The translations under genes were made by a program, and so were the position numbers. A model generated the notes under the pieces. It had not been told where the DNA came from and ran no database searches. It worked only from the letters and a program-made list of their open reading frames with translations. From Algicella marina (GTDB lineage Bacteria > Pseudomonadota > Alphaproteobacteria > Rhodobacterales > Rhodobacteraceae), in NCBI RefSeq assembly GCF_009931615.1, contig NZ_CP046620.1, forward strand, positions 697,501-761,500: 64,000 nucleotides of DNA. The letters are read 5' to 3'. This document shows, one piece after another, positions 29,974-39,358 of this stretch (its first letter is position 1; every line of letters starts with the position of its first letter).

Positions 29974-31491
29974 TCAGGCGGCATCCGGAAGGATGGCAGA
30001 CTGGGGCGGGCCGAGGTGGACGGTGAAGGTGCTGCCTGTGCCGGGGGTCGACTGGACGGTGATGAATCCGCCGTGATTGTGGGCGATGCGGTCGCAGATG
30101 GCGAGGCCGAGACCCGAGCCGGGGAAGCTCTCTCGCAAGTGCAGGCGCTGGAAGAGACCGAAGATTCGGCGCTGGTCTTCCGGTTCGATGCCTATGCCGT
30201 TGTCCTCGACCGTCAGGACGACCGTTTGCGGCTCTGCGCCTGGCTGGCAGCGAATGCCGATCACCGGCTTGCCTGATGCGGGCTGAAATTTCAGCGCATT
30301 GCCGAGGAGGTCATGGACGAGGCGGCCCAGCTGCGATGGAAACCCAGTGTGGACACAGCAGGGCCCGATGGTGACGGTGGCGCCGGTGCGGGTAATGGTG
30401 GTGTTCTGGCTGTCCACCGCCGCTTCGATGCAGGCGCGCATGTCGATGGCCACAGGGCGCTCGCGGTCACCCGTTGCCCAGGAGTAGGCGAGAACATCCT
30501 CGATGAGATCGTGCATCTGTTGGACGGATGTGAGCGCCATGGTCAGCATTTCGCGGACATCTTCGGGGAGCGTGTCGGGTTCGTGCATGATCTCGCTGAG
30601 GAGAAGCTGAATGCTGTTGGCCGGGGATTTGAGGTCGTGGCTGACAGCGTAGGTGAATTCGGCCTGTTCACGGCGCAGCCGCTCACTCTGCCGGAGGGCG
30701 CGTTCGAGGCGGGCGCGCTTGCTCTCGATGAGGATGTTGCGGTGGCGAAGATCGTCGTCGCGGGCGTATAGCGTGCTGCTGGTTTCGGCGAGGTCGGCGC
30801 GCGCATCGCTGAGGGCACGAAAAGTGCTGCGCAGGAGCCGGTGGCCGGGGCGAAACACCATGAAGGTCTGGCACATCAGCATCAGACCGATGGCCAGAGG
30901 AGTGACGTGGGCCAGTGTTTGCCGGCGTTGAGATGTTTGCGCGGCTTCGTCCCGGAAGGCGTTGGCGAGTTGCTCCAACTTGGCCGTGAACTGGCCATTG
31001 GTAGCCGCGGCGAGGCGGTCCGGCGCCGGGCCGCCGCCGCGCAGCCGTGTGCGGGCATCGGTGACCAGCCTTCGCCCGGCGAACTCGAGCGTTTCACCGT
31101 CCTCGGCGGTAAAGAAATGACGGTGAAGGCCGGGGGTGAGGGTGGCATGGCGGCCAAGTTGCCGGTGGGCCCGCTCAAAACTGTCGACAATGTTGCGTAA
31201 GCCATGGGGCGCGCTCACGGTTCTGTCGCCGGGCAGGCTGACGAGATCGGCAATGTGACGGACGAGTATGGCCTGGCTGTCGGCAAGGTCGGCAGCATGT
31301 TCCGCCTCGACGATGCGCCGGGTCATGCCGGACGCCAAGATCACGGCGAGGGCAAGGACGCAAAGCATCCCGGCGGTGAGCGCGAAATAGGCTATGGCCA
31401 GCCTACGTGCATGACGGACGGGCGAGGCAGGTGTGAGGCTGCGCCGCGGGTGACCGGTCGAAGGTCGGGCTGATCCCGCACTTTCCCGCAT
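29974..31491 (-). CDS. Orphan sensor histidine kinase near formate dehydrogenase
   Basis: A 505-residue membrane kinase. TM1 at about 31-54 and TM2 at about 196-216 bracket a periplasmic helical sensor. A coiled coil at about 240-275 leads to the phospho-acceptor His in YAVSHDLKSPANS. The ATPase domain has the N box (LLGNALKFQ), G1 (DNGIGI) and G2 (GSGLGLAI). No response regulator gene is adjacent. It is on the same strand as, and 130 nt upstream of, the formate dehydrogenase genes, so linked expression is possible. Confidence 0.88.
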   Translation of the reverse strand: MRESAGSARPSTGHPRRSLTPASPVRHARRLAIAYFALTAGMLCVLALAVILASGMTRRIVEAEHAADLADSQAILVRHIADLVSLPGDRTVSAPHGLRNIVDSFERAHRQLGRHATLTPGLHRHFFTAEDGETLEFAGRRLVTDARTRLRGGGPAPDRLAAATNGQFTAKLEQLANAFRDEAAQTSQRRQTLAHVTPLAIGLMLMCQTFMVFRPGHRLLRSTFRALSDARADLAETSSTLYARDDDLRHRNILIESKRARLERALRQSERLRREQAEFTYAVSHDLKSPANSIQLLLSEIMHEPDTLPEDVREMLTMALTSVQQMHDLIEDVLAYSWATGDRERPVAIDMRACIEAAVDSQNTTITRTGATVTIGPCCVHTGFPSQLGRLVHDLLGNALKFQPASGKPVIGIRCQPGAEPQTVVLTVEDNGIGIEPEDQRRIFGLFQRLHLRESFPGSGLGLAICDRIAHNHGGFITVQSTPGTGSTFTVHLGPPQSAILPDAA

Positions 31492-31566
31492 GGGCCTTTC
31501 CCTGTCCGAAAACGACCGATGGTAGAGCGACGATGTTACCGGAACCTTAATGCCGCGGGCACGGAT

Positions 31567-32490
31567 TCAGAAAGGCTGGCTGCGGGCGCGCGCCTCTTCC
31601 TGCAGGTGGTGTTTCAGGACCGGGTGCAGCGCCGGTTCGGGGGTTCGGTCCGGCAGAAGCAGAGCAATCGGGCGGGAAATGTCCGGTTCGGTCAGGCGAA
31701 GCGTGACCGTACCCGGCAGGCTGGGCTGCACGCTGACCGTGCGCTCGGGCATGATCGTCGCTGTGGTGCCGGTTCGCAGTTGCAGCCATGCGACGCTGAG
31801 GGCGTTGGTTTCCGTCACGGCGTTGGGACGCACACCCTGGCCGGCGAAAATCCGTTCCAGAATGCGGCGGTTCTGCATGGTCGGCGTCAGCAGGCAGAGC
31901 GGCAGGCGTGCGGCCTCGCTCCAGGTGATTTCAGTCTGGCCATCTTCCACCAGTCCGGCGGGGGCGACCAGAAGATAGGTTTCTTCGTAGAGATGTGTCT
32001 CGGACAGCGCGGGATCACGGCCTTCGAGATAGGAAATCCCGGCGCTGAAGGTGAAGTTCTGGAGGCCGCGGCGTATCTCATCGGAGGTGGTGGAATGGAT
32101 GTTGAGGCGCAGGCCGGGATGGGCGGCACCTATGCGGGCGGGCAGGGCCGAAGCGAAAGCGAGGGCGGTGGGAACGACACCTATGGAAACGGTGCCGGTG
32201 AGGGCGCCGGAGGCGGCGCTGACCTCCTGTTTCAGGCCCTCGAGATCGGCCAGCATCTTCTGGCCCCAGCGCAGGACGATCTCGCCTTCCTCGGTGAAGC
32301 CGCGAAAGCGGTTGCCGCGGTTGACGATGGTGATGCCGAGGTCAAGCTCCAGGTTGCGGATACGGGCGGAAAAGGCTGGTTGCGAGATGCCCGTCGCCTC
32401 GGCCGCGCGAGCGAAGTGTCGGTGGCGGTCGAGCGCCGTGAGCAATTGCATGTCGCGGAGATTGAGCACGGAGTTCAGAGCTTTCGACAA
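31567..32490 (-). CDS. LysR-family transcriptional regulator
   Basis: A 307-residue LysR regulator. The N-terminal HTH is clear (RHFARAAEATGISQPAFSARIRNLE, about 27-51, described in two parts by family alignment), and the substrate-binding domain follows from about residue 95 (GTVSIGVVPT). The start is TTG 32490 or possibly GTG 32469; no good ribosome site supports either. It precedes the kinase and formate dehydrogenase genes on the same strand. LysR genes beside fds/fdh operons are common, so control of formate oxidation is plausible. Confidence 0.88.
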   Translation of the reverse strand: MSKALNSVLNLRDMQLLTALDRHRHFARAAEATGISQPAFSARIRNLELDLGITIVNRGNRFRGFTEEGEIVLRWGQKMLADLEGLKQEVSAASGALTGTVSIGVVPTALAFASALPARIGAAHPGLRLNIHSTTSDEIRRGLQNFTFSAGISYLEGRDPALSETHLYEETYLLVAPAGLVEDGQTEITWSEAARLPLCLLTPTMQNRRILERIFAGQGVRPNAVTETNALSVAWLQLRTGTTATIMPERTVSVQPSLPGTVTLRLTEPDISRPIALLLPDRTPEPALHPVLKHHLQEEARARSQPF

Positions 32491-32687
32491 GTGGATTGCC
32501 GGGGAGAGTAGGCGCGCCGACGGGACAGCGCAACTGTGCGATGGCGATGGACGGGGCGCTGGGGCCGGAAAGGTGCGTTTGCGTTAGGGGATCAGGAGCG
32601 AGGGGGGACGGATCGGAGCAAATACCTGTCTCCACGCTTTTGGCGGGACGGAGACCACAAGGATGCGGCGGAAGAACGCGGTGCAGG

Positions 32688-32996
32688 TCAGTCCGAGCAG
32701 GCGTAGGGGAGGAACGAGCCGGCCATGCCCTCGGCGACGGCCATCAGGGTGAGGGTGTCGGCGAGGGCGAGATCCTGCGGGCTGCGAGGGCAGACGGCGC
32801 CGGTCGCGCAGCCCGAGGCGATGAAGCTGTCGGTTTCATCGGTGAATCCGGGTGAGAGGCCGGGGGGCGGCGGATCTGTCACCTCCGCCCACGCGCTGGC
32901 AAAGAGGGCGCACTTTTGCTCGGCCCATGTGTCGGGCTGGGCGGGGGATGAGAGACCGGCGAGAGTAGCGGCTAGGGCGGGGATCAGGCGGGACAA
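32688..32996 (-). CDS. Small secreted cysteine-containing hypothetical protein
   Basis: A 102-residue protein with a signal peptide (LIPALAATLAGLSSPAQP, cleavage near 18-20). The mature part has Cys at CALF, GCATGAVC and the C-terminal YACSD, probably forming two disulphides. TTG start at 32996 has CAGGAG 7 nt upstream. It is 27 nt downstream of the DUF4139 gene on the same strand and probably cotranscribed. I recognise no family. Confidence 0.65.
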   Translation of the reverse strand: MSRLIPALAATLAGLSSPAQPDTWAEQKCALFASAWAEVTDPPPPGLSPGFTDETDSFIASGCATGAVCPRSPQDLALADTLTLMAVAEGMAGSFLPYACSD

Positions 32997-33023
32997 GTCG
33001 CTGCTCCTGTAGGTAGCGTCCGG

Positions 33024-34733
33024 TCAGAACGGACGAGGAAAGATTTCGAGGGCCTGATCGCCGGGCCATGTCAGGTCATAGCCGAAGTCGATCACCTGTT
33101 CCTCGCCGGGCTGGAGCGCAAGTTCCCACGTGACCACGCCGCGTTTGCCTTCCTCATCCACGGGCTTCGGGCGGGGGGTGGCGACGGTCTTTATCTCCAG
33201 GTCCTCCTGTTCGGAGACCGGGGCCCTGTCCGTGACGACGAGGGTGACCGGCGCGTCCATCAGGCTTCTGGCTGTGATCTTGAAGCGCTCGATGCGGCGG
33301 TTGGTGGTGCCGATCAGGCCGAAATCGCCATCCTCGCGTTCCAGTGTGCGATAGCTGACGAGGATTTCATCCAGCGCGCCGAAGGGGAGTTTGGCGATGT
33401 CACCGGCGGGCGTGAAGGGTATGAAAGCGGTGCCCATGAAAGTGCCATCGCGGAACATCGACGCCTGACCAGGCAGGATCGGACCGCCAAAATCATTGGT
33501 GAGATCGGCGGAGAGGAAGGCGGTGGTGTCGAACTGGGGCGTCGTCAGGGCCTTGAGATCCACGGGGAAGCTCTGCTGGTCGATGCGAACCTGGCGCATC
33601 GTCTGGTCCCCGGCGATGTCGACCGGTTCGTTGAGTTGATAGACGACCGTTTGGCCTTGGGTGAGCTGAGTGAAGCCGGGAACGGGGGCCTCGGCCTCCA
33701 TCATCACAGGTTCCGACGGGGCGAGGGCATCGGATTCCATACGGTTTTCCATGACAGCGGCGCTGTCGGAAAAACCGAGGGTGGCCGCGCGTTTTGGCGA
33801 CGGGACCGGGAAGATTCGGGCGATCTGTTCGTGGATTTCAGGTGCCATGATCGCACCGGTCGGGCGGGCGGTGGAGAGGGTGAGGCGGATGTCGTCCCAG
33901 TCCTCGCCCGTCCATTGCGTGACCTGGGCATGGCGCGTGACCTTGACCTCCGGTGCTGAGCCGCGGTCCAGCCGCATGTCGTAGACCGGGCTCCAGCCGG
34001 CCTGGCCGGTGCGGTAGACGATGGCGAGTTCGGTGTCGAGCGGCGTCTGTGCGGCGATCTCGATCGTGGCGACCGAGCGGGGCGGCGGTGGCAGGTCGAG
34101 AGCGGCGAGTGCCTGTTCGGCCTTTTCCAGATCTTTCTCCACATCTTCGCGTTCGCGCCGGAGGCGGGCGATTTCCTGCTCGGCCAGACGTTTGGCATCG
34201 AGCGCGGTCTCGGTGGCGGTGGCAAGCGTGTCGATGGCGCTGACCCATGTTTCCAGACCGGCGCCGGCGCTGTCTGCGTCATCGACCATGTCCTGCGCCT
34301 CGCGTTCGATCAGGGCGTCGATGAATTCCACGCGCTTGTTGGCGACGGCGATGCGCGTCATCTGGGCGGCAATGGCTTCATCAATGTCGCGCAGATCCTG
34401 CTGCACGGCCTCGACAGCGGCTTCGGCGGCCTGATGCTCGGGCGAACGATTCTCTTCCCGCGGGGGAAGGCGATCGATGCGGTGGTTGACGGAGAGGATG
34501 GTGAGGCTGTCCTCGCCGGTGACGCGCAGGCTGTCGGCGTCGAAGTCCAGCGGCAGGTCGCTGACGGTAATGGTGTGGCTTCCGGCCCCGGCAGTCACCG
34601 GCACGGTGCGGGTGACGGTGGCGCCGCCCGGATAGACGGTGGCGGCGGCGATGGTGCTGGCGGCGGTGATGTCGTCGGCGATGGCGGCGCTGGTGGAGAG
34701 CAGCAGGGCCGCGGTGGGCAGGGCGAAACGCAT
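33024..34733 (-). CDS. DUF4139 (mucoidy-inhibitor MuiA-like) exported protein
   Basis: A 569-residue protein with a signal peptide (LPTAALLLSTSAAIAD). A DUF4140-like N-terminal beta domain (about 25-100) is followed by a long coiled coil (about 90-210, rich in E, R and A), then the DUF4139 domain starting at TELAIVYRTGQAGWSPVYDMRLD. The C-terminus VTWELALQPGEEQVIDFGYDLTWP is typical of the family. ATG 34733 has GAGG upstream. Members occur in many bacteria and fungi, but the biochemical role is not established. Divergent from pyc. Confidence 0.85.
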   Translation of the reverse strand: MRFALPTAALLLSTSAAIADDITAASTIAAATVYPGGATVTRTVPVTAGAGSHTITVSDLPLDFDADSLRVTGEDSLTILSVNHRIDRLPPREENRSPEHQAAEAAVEAVQQDLRDIDEAIAAQMTRIAVANKRVEFIDALIEREAQDMVDDADSAGAGLETWVSAIDTLATATETALDAKRLAEQEIARLRREREDVEKDLEKAEQALAALDLPPPPRSVATIEIAAQTPLDTELAIVYRTGQAGWSPVYDMRLDRGSAPEVKVTRHAQVTQWTGEDWDDIRLTLSTARPTGAIMAPEIHEQIARIFPVPSPKRAATLGFSDSAAVMENRMESDALAPSEPVMMEAEAPVPGFTQLTQGQTVVYQLNEPVDIAGDQTMRQVRIDQQSFPVDLKALTTPQFDTTAFLSADLTNDFGGPILPGQASMFRDGTFMGTAFIPFTPAGDIAKLPFGALDEILVSYRTLEREDGDFGLIGTTNRRIERFKITARSLMDAPVTLVVTDRAPVSEQEDLEIKTVATPRPKPVDEEGKRGVVTWELALQPGEEQVIDFGYDLTWPGDQALEIFPRPF

Positions 34734-34794
34734 GGTGGTTCCTCTGTATTTCGTTGATGTCTGCCTATCAGACGTGCGTCGTCGGGAAAAGCTT

Positions 34795-34832
34795 GGGCAA
34801 ACCTTTGCATTTTTCTTGCAGACCGCAAAAAG
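34795..34832. promoter_or_regulatory. Cluster of TTTGC/GCAAA half-sites upstream of pyc
   Basis: GGGCAAACC, CTTTGCA, CTTGCA and CGCAAAAAG occur within 38 bp, about 75-110 nt before the pyc start. TTTGC-type motifs are bound by some short-chain acyl-CoA-responsive ScfR-family regulators controlling anaplerotic and propionate genes. Link to pyc is a guess. Confidence 0.35.
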
Positions 34833-34903
34833 GCGACGCACCATTGTGCAGTGCAGCGCAATCCGCTAGCGATAGAGCAAAAGACAGGGAGAGGGCTGAC
34901 CCC

Positions 34904-37900
34904 ATGCGCACCATCAAGAAAATCCTGATTGCCAACCGTGGCGAGATCGCCATCCGCGTGATGCGCGCCGCCAACGAGATGGGCAAGAAGACGGTTGCCG
35001 TTTACGCCGAGGAAGACAAGCTGGGTCTGCACCGCTTCAAGGCGGATGAGGCCTACCGGATCGGCGAGGGGCTGGGCCCGGTGGCGGCGTATCTGGCCAT
35101 CGACGAGATCATCCGGGTGGCGAAGATGAGCGGTGCGGATGCGGTGCATCCGGGCTATGGGCTGCTTTCCGAAAACCCCGACCTGGTTGATGCCTGCGTG
35201 GCCAATGGCATCGCCTTCATCGGGCCGAAGGCGGAGACGATGCGGGCGCTGGGCGACAAGGCGAGCGCGCGGAAGGTGGCTATGGAAGCCGGGGTGCCGG
35301 TGATTCCGGCAACCGAGGTGCTGCCTGATGACATGGATGAGGTGCGCCGGATGGCCGACGAGATCGGCTATCCGTTCATGCTCAAGGCCTCCTGGGGTGG
35401 TGGTGGCCGGGGGATGCGGCCGATCATGAGCGCGGACGAGTTGGAAGAGAAGGTGCTGGAGGGCCGGCGCGAGGCCGAGAACGCCTTCGGCAACGGCGAG
35501 GGGTACCTCGAAAAACTGGTGCAGAGGGCGCGGCACGTCGAAGTGCAGATCCTCGGTGACGAGATGGGCGGCATGTACCATCTGTGGGAGCGGGACTGTT
35601 CGGTTCAGCGCCGCAACCAGAAGGTGGTGGAGCGCGCGCCGGCGCCGTATCTTTCCGACGTGCAGCGCGAGGAATTGTGTGCGCTGGGCAAGAAGATCTG
35701 TGCGCATGTCGGCTATCGCTGCGCGGGTACCGTCGAATTCCTGATGGATATGGACGAGGGCAAGTTCTACTTCATCGAAGTGAACCCCCGTGTGCAGGTG
35801 GAGCACACCGTTACCGAGGAGGTGACGGGCATCGACATTGTTCGGGCGCAAATTCTGCTGGCCGAGGGCAAGAGCATTTCGGAGGCGACGGGCAAGGCCA
35901 GCCAGTATGACGTGACGCTGAACGGCCATGCGTTGCAATGCCGGATCACCACGGAAGATCCGCAGAACAACTTCATCCCTGATTACGGACGTATCACTGC
36001 CTACCGCGGTGCGACTGGCATGGGCATCCGACTCGATGGCGGTACGGCTTATTCCGGCGCGGTGATCACGCGCTACTACGACAGCCTTCTGGAGAAGGTG
36101 ACGGCGTGGGCGCCGACGCCGGAGGCGGCCATCCGGCGGATGGACCGGGCGTTGCGCGAGTTCCGAATTCGCGGGGTCTCGACCAATATCGCCTTTGTCG
36201 AGAATCTTCTGAAGCATCCGACGTTCCTCGACAACAGCTACACGACCAAGTTCATCGATACGACGCCGGAACTTTACGACTTCGCGCCGCGGCGCGACCG
36301 GGCGACGCGGATCCTGAACTATATCGCTGACATCAGTGTCAACGGGCATCCGGAAACGGTGGGCCGGGCGAAGCCGCCGGCGCATGCCAAGGCGCCGAAG
36401 CCGCCGGTGCTGCCGGGGACGACCCCGCCAGCAGGGTCACGGACACTGCTGGAGGAAAAGGGGCCGAAGGCTGTTGCCGACTGGATGCTGGCGCAGGACC
36501 GTTTGCTGATTACGGATACGGCGATGCGGGACGGGCACCAGAGCCTGCTTGCCACGCGGATGCGCAGCTATGACATGATCCAGATCGCGCCGGCGTATTC
36601 AGAGATGTTGCCGGAGTTGTTTTCCGTCGAATGCTGGGGCGGGGCGACCTTCGACGTGGCCTATCGCTTCCTGCAGGAATGCCCGTGGCAGCGGTTGCGG
36701 GATATTCGGGACAAGATGCCGAACCTGATGACGCAGATGCTGCTGCGCGCGTCCAACGGGGTCGGCTACACCAACTACCCCGACAACGTGGTCGAGAAAT
36801 TCGTGGCGCAGGCCGCGGACAGCGGCATGGACCTCTTCCGCGTGTTCGACCCGCTGAACTGGGTGGAGAACATGCGGCTTTCGATGGATGCCGTGCTGGA
36901 GACGGGGAAGGTGCTGGAGGCGGCGATCTGCTACACTGGCGACATTCTGGACCCGGACCGGCAGAAATACTCGCTGAAGTATTATGTCGATCTGGCCAAG
37001 GAGCTGGAGGCGGCGGGCACGCATATCCTCTGCCTGAAGGACATGGGTGGGCTGGTGAAGCCCGAGGCTGCGCGCGCGCTGGTGAAGGCGTTAAAGGACG
37101 AGATCTCCATTCCGATCCACTTCCATACACACGATACTTCGGGCGTCTCGGCGGCTTCGGTGCTGGCGGCGGCAGAGGCAGGTGTTGATGCGGTGGACGC
37201 GGCGATGGACGCGTTCTCCGGCCTCACTTCACAGCCCTGTCTCGGGTCCATTGTCGAAGCGCTACGCAATACGGGCCGCGACACGAAACTGTCGCCGGAC
37301 GCGATCCGCGAGATTTCGACCTATTGGGAGGACGTTCGCAACCAGTACGCGGCCTTCGAGTCCGACATGAAATCCGGTACGGCGGAAGTGTATCTGCACG
37401 AGATGCCTGGCGGGCAGGTCACCAACCTGCGCGCGCAGGCGCGGAGCATGGGCCTGGAGGACCGCTGGCATGAGGTCGCCAAGACCTATGCCGACGTGAA
37501 CCAGATGTTCGGTGATGTGATCAAGGTGACGCCGATCGCCAAGACGGTTGGTGACATGGCGCTGACGATGGTTTCCGGCGGGCTGAGCAAGGAAGACGTG
37601 CTGAACCCGGACAAGGATGTGTCCTTCCCGGATTCCGTGGTCACCTTCATGAAAGGGGAGGTCGGCCAGCCGTATGGCGGTTTCCCCAAAGCATTGCAGA
37701 AGAAGGTGCTGAAGGGGGCGAAGCCTATCAAGGTGCGCCCCGGTTCGCTGATGGAGCCGGTCGATCTGGAAGCGACGCGCAAGGCTTTGAGCGAGGAACT
37801 GGACGGCGTGGAGATCGACGACGAGGATCTGTGCGGTTACCTGATGTATCCCAAGGTCTTTACGGATTACATGACGCGCCATGCCGTCTATGGGCCGGTA

Positions 37901-38347
37901 CGGGCGCTGCCGACGCCGGTGTTTTTCTACGGGATGGAGCCGGGCCAGGAGATAAGTGCGGAGATCGATCCGGGCAAAACGCTGGAGGTGCGGCTGTCGG
38001 CCATCGGCGAGACCAACCACGAGGGCGAGGTGCGGGTTTTCTTCGAACTCAACGGTCAGCCGAGGACGGTGCGGGTTTCCGACCGCTCGGTGACGGCGAC
38101 GCTGGAGACGCGGCCCAAGGCGGACCCGACCAATGCGGACCACATCGCCGCACCGATGCCGGGGCTGATTGCCTCGGTTGCCGTGACCGTGGGGCAGGAG
38201 GTTGCGGAAGGTGATCTTCTGTGCACCATGGAGGCCATGAAAATGGAGACCGGCATCTACGCCGATCGCGCCGCAAAGGTGAAAGCCGTGCATGTGAGCG
38301 CGGCGGCGCAGGTGGATGCCAAGGATCTGCTGATCGAGCTGGAATGA
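34904..38347 (+). CDS. pyc: Pyruvate carboxylase
   Basis: A 1147-residue biotin enzyme carboxylating pyruvate to oxaloacetate. Domains in order: biotin carboxylase (about 1-455; KILIANRGEIAIR, GGGGRGMR, EVNPRVQVEHTVTEE), carboxyltransferase (about 530-810; DTAMRDGHQSLLATRMR, VFDPLNW, HFHTHDTSG) and the C-terminal biotinyl domain with EAMKME. ATG 34904 follows AGGGAGAGGG and starts the canonical MRTIKKILIANRGE; the longer open frame runs back over DUF4139 promoter sequence. In a serine-cycle organism it would provide C4 units alongside PEP carboxylase. Confidence 0.97.
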   Translation: MRTIKKILIANRGEIAIRVMRAANEMGKKTVAVYAEEDKLGLHRFKADEAYRIGEGLGPVAAYLAIDEIIRVAKMSGADAVHPGYGLLSENPDLVDACVANGIAFIGPKAETMRALGDKASARKVAMEAGVPVIPATEVLPDDMDEVRRMADEIGYPFMLKASWGGGGRGMRPIMSADELEEKVLEGRREAENAFGNGEGYLEKLVQRARHVEVQILGDEMGGMYHLWERDCSVQRRNQKVVERAPAPYLSDVQREELCALGKKICAHVGYRCAGTVEFLMDMDEGKFYFIEVNPRVQVEHTVTEEVTGIDIVRAQILLAEGKSISEATGKASQYDVTLNGHALQCRITTEDPQNNFIPDYGRITAYRGATGMGIRLDGGTAYSGAVITRYYDSLLEKVTAWAPTPEAAIRRMDRALREFRIRGVSTNIAFVENLLKHPTFLDNSYTTKFIDTTPELYDFAPRRDRATRILNYIADISVNGHPETVGRAKPPAHAKAPKPPVLPGTTPPAGSRTLLEEKGPKAVADWMLAQDRLLITDTAMRDGHQSLLATRMRSYDMIQIAPAYSEMLPELFSVECWGGATFDVAYRFLQECPWQRLRDIRDKMPNLMTQMLLRASNGVGYTNYPDNVVEKFVAQAADSGMDLFRVFDPLNWVENMRLSMDAVLETGKVLEAAICYTGDILDPDRQKYSLKYYVDLAKELEAAGTHILCLKDMGGLVKPEAARALVKALKDEISIPIHFHTHDTSGVSAASVLAAAEAGVDAVDAAMDAFSGLTSQPCLGSIVEALRNTGRDTKLSPDAIREISTYWEDVRNQYAAFESDMKSGTAEVYLHEMPGGQVTNLRAQARSMGLEDRWHEVAKTYADVNQMFGDVIKVTPIAKTVGDMALTMVSGGLSKEDVLNPDKDVSFPDSVVTFMKGEVGQPYGGFPKALQKKVLKGAKPIKVRPGSLMEPVDLEATRKALSEELDGVEIDDEDLCGYLMYPKVFTDYMTRHAVYGPVRALPTPVFFYGMEPGQEISAEIDPGKTLEVRLSAIGETNHEGEVRVFFELNGQPRTVRVSDRSVTATLETRPKADPTNADHIAAPMPGLIASVAVTVGQEVAEGDLLCTMEAMKMETGIYADRAAKVKAVHVSAAAQVDAKDLLIELE

Positions 38348-38416
38348 ACCGGCTCGCAAGGGCCGGAGGAAATGAATGCCTGACTGCAGTTTGACGGCCC
38401 GGTTCCGGGGACGGCG

Positions 38417-39334
38417 ATGAGCCGGATCGTGGTGCTGGGCGTGTTCGCCGCCGACGCGATCTATCGCGGGTCGCGGCTGCCGGCGATGGGCGAGACAGTG
38501 CTTGGCTCCGCTTTTGCGCTGGGGCCGGGAGGCAAGGGTTCGAACCAGGCGGTGGCGGCCGGCAAGCTGGGGGCCGATGTTTCGCTGATCACCCGACTGG
38601 GCAAGGATGCCTTCGCGAAGATCGCCTATGACACCTGGGCAGACGCCGGTGTGACACCGGTGGTCGTCGAGGATCCGGAAGCCTATACCGGATCGGCGTT
38701 CATTTTCGTCGATGACCGGAGCGGAGAGAACGCGATCATCATCTGTCCGGGCGCGGCGGGCGATCTTGGCCCGGAAGATATCCTGCGAGCGGAGGAGCTG
38801 GTGCGTGGGGCGGACGTGTTTCTGGCGCAGCTGGAGCAGCCGCTGGCGGCGGCGCTGGCGGGTGTGCGGATCGCGGCGGATTCCGGGGTGACGACGATCC
38901 TGAACCCGGCGCCAGCGCAGCGGTTGCCGGCAAATCTATTGCGTGACCTGACCTATATTACGCCGAACGAGAGCGAGGCCGAAGCGCTGACAGGCGTGGC
39001 CGTACACGATCTGGCGACGGCGCGGCAGGCGGGGGACGCCTTGCTGGCGCTGGGCGTTTCGGCGGCGGTGATCACGCTGGGCGCGGAGGGAGCCTTGCTG
39101 CATTCGGCGGAACGCTCCGAACACGTGCCGGGGGTTTCGGCCGGGCCGGTCGTGGATACGACCGGGGCAGGCGATGCCTTCAACGGGGCGTTCGCTGTGG
39201 CGCTGTCGGAAGGTGCGGAGCCGGTCGAAGCTGCGCGGTTCGCCTGTGCGGCTGCCGGCTTGAGCGTGACACGCAAAGGCGCGGCGACTTCCAGCCCGCG
39301 GCGGACGGAAGTCGATGCCTTGCTGGCGGGGTAA
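38417..39334 (+). CDS. rbsK: Ribokinase (PfkB family)
   Basis: A 305-residue PfkB-family sugar kinase. The N-terminal GGKGSNQAVAAGKLGADV and C-terminal DTTGAGDAFNGAFA signatures are complete, and TYITPNESEAEALTG is typical of ribokinase rather than 2-keto-3-deoxygluconate kinase. It lies 69 nt after pyc and 24 nt before an SDR gene. Close relatives phosphorylate other pentoses, and no ribose transporter is nearby, so the substrate could differ. Confidence 0.87.
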   Translation: MSRIVVLGVFAADAIYRGSRLPAMGETVLGSAFALGPGGKGSNQAVAAGKLGADVSLITRLGKDAFAKIAYDTWADAGVTPVVVEDPEAYTGSAFIFVDDRSGENAIIICPGAAGDLGPEDILRAEELVRGADVFLAQLEQPLAAALAGVRIAADSGVTTILNPAPAQRLPANLLRDLTYITPNESEAEALTGVAVHDLATARQAGDALLALGVSAAVITLGAEGALLHSAERSEHVPGVSAGPVVDTTGAGDAFNGAFAVALSEGAEPVEAARFACAAAGLSVTRKGAATSSPRRTEVDALLAG

Positions 39335-39358
39335 CGCCTTCGCAGCGGGGGCGTTGCG

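Noticed and set aside
34595-36385. A 596-codon minus-strand frame
   Set aside because: Antisense shadow of pyc, including its highly conserved biotin carboxylase domain.
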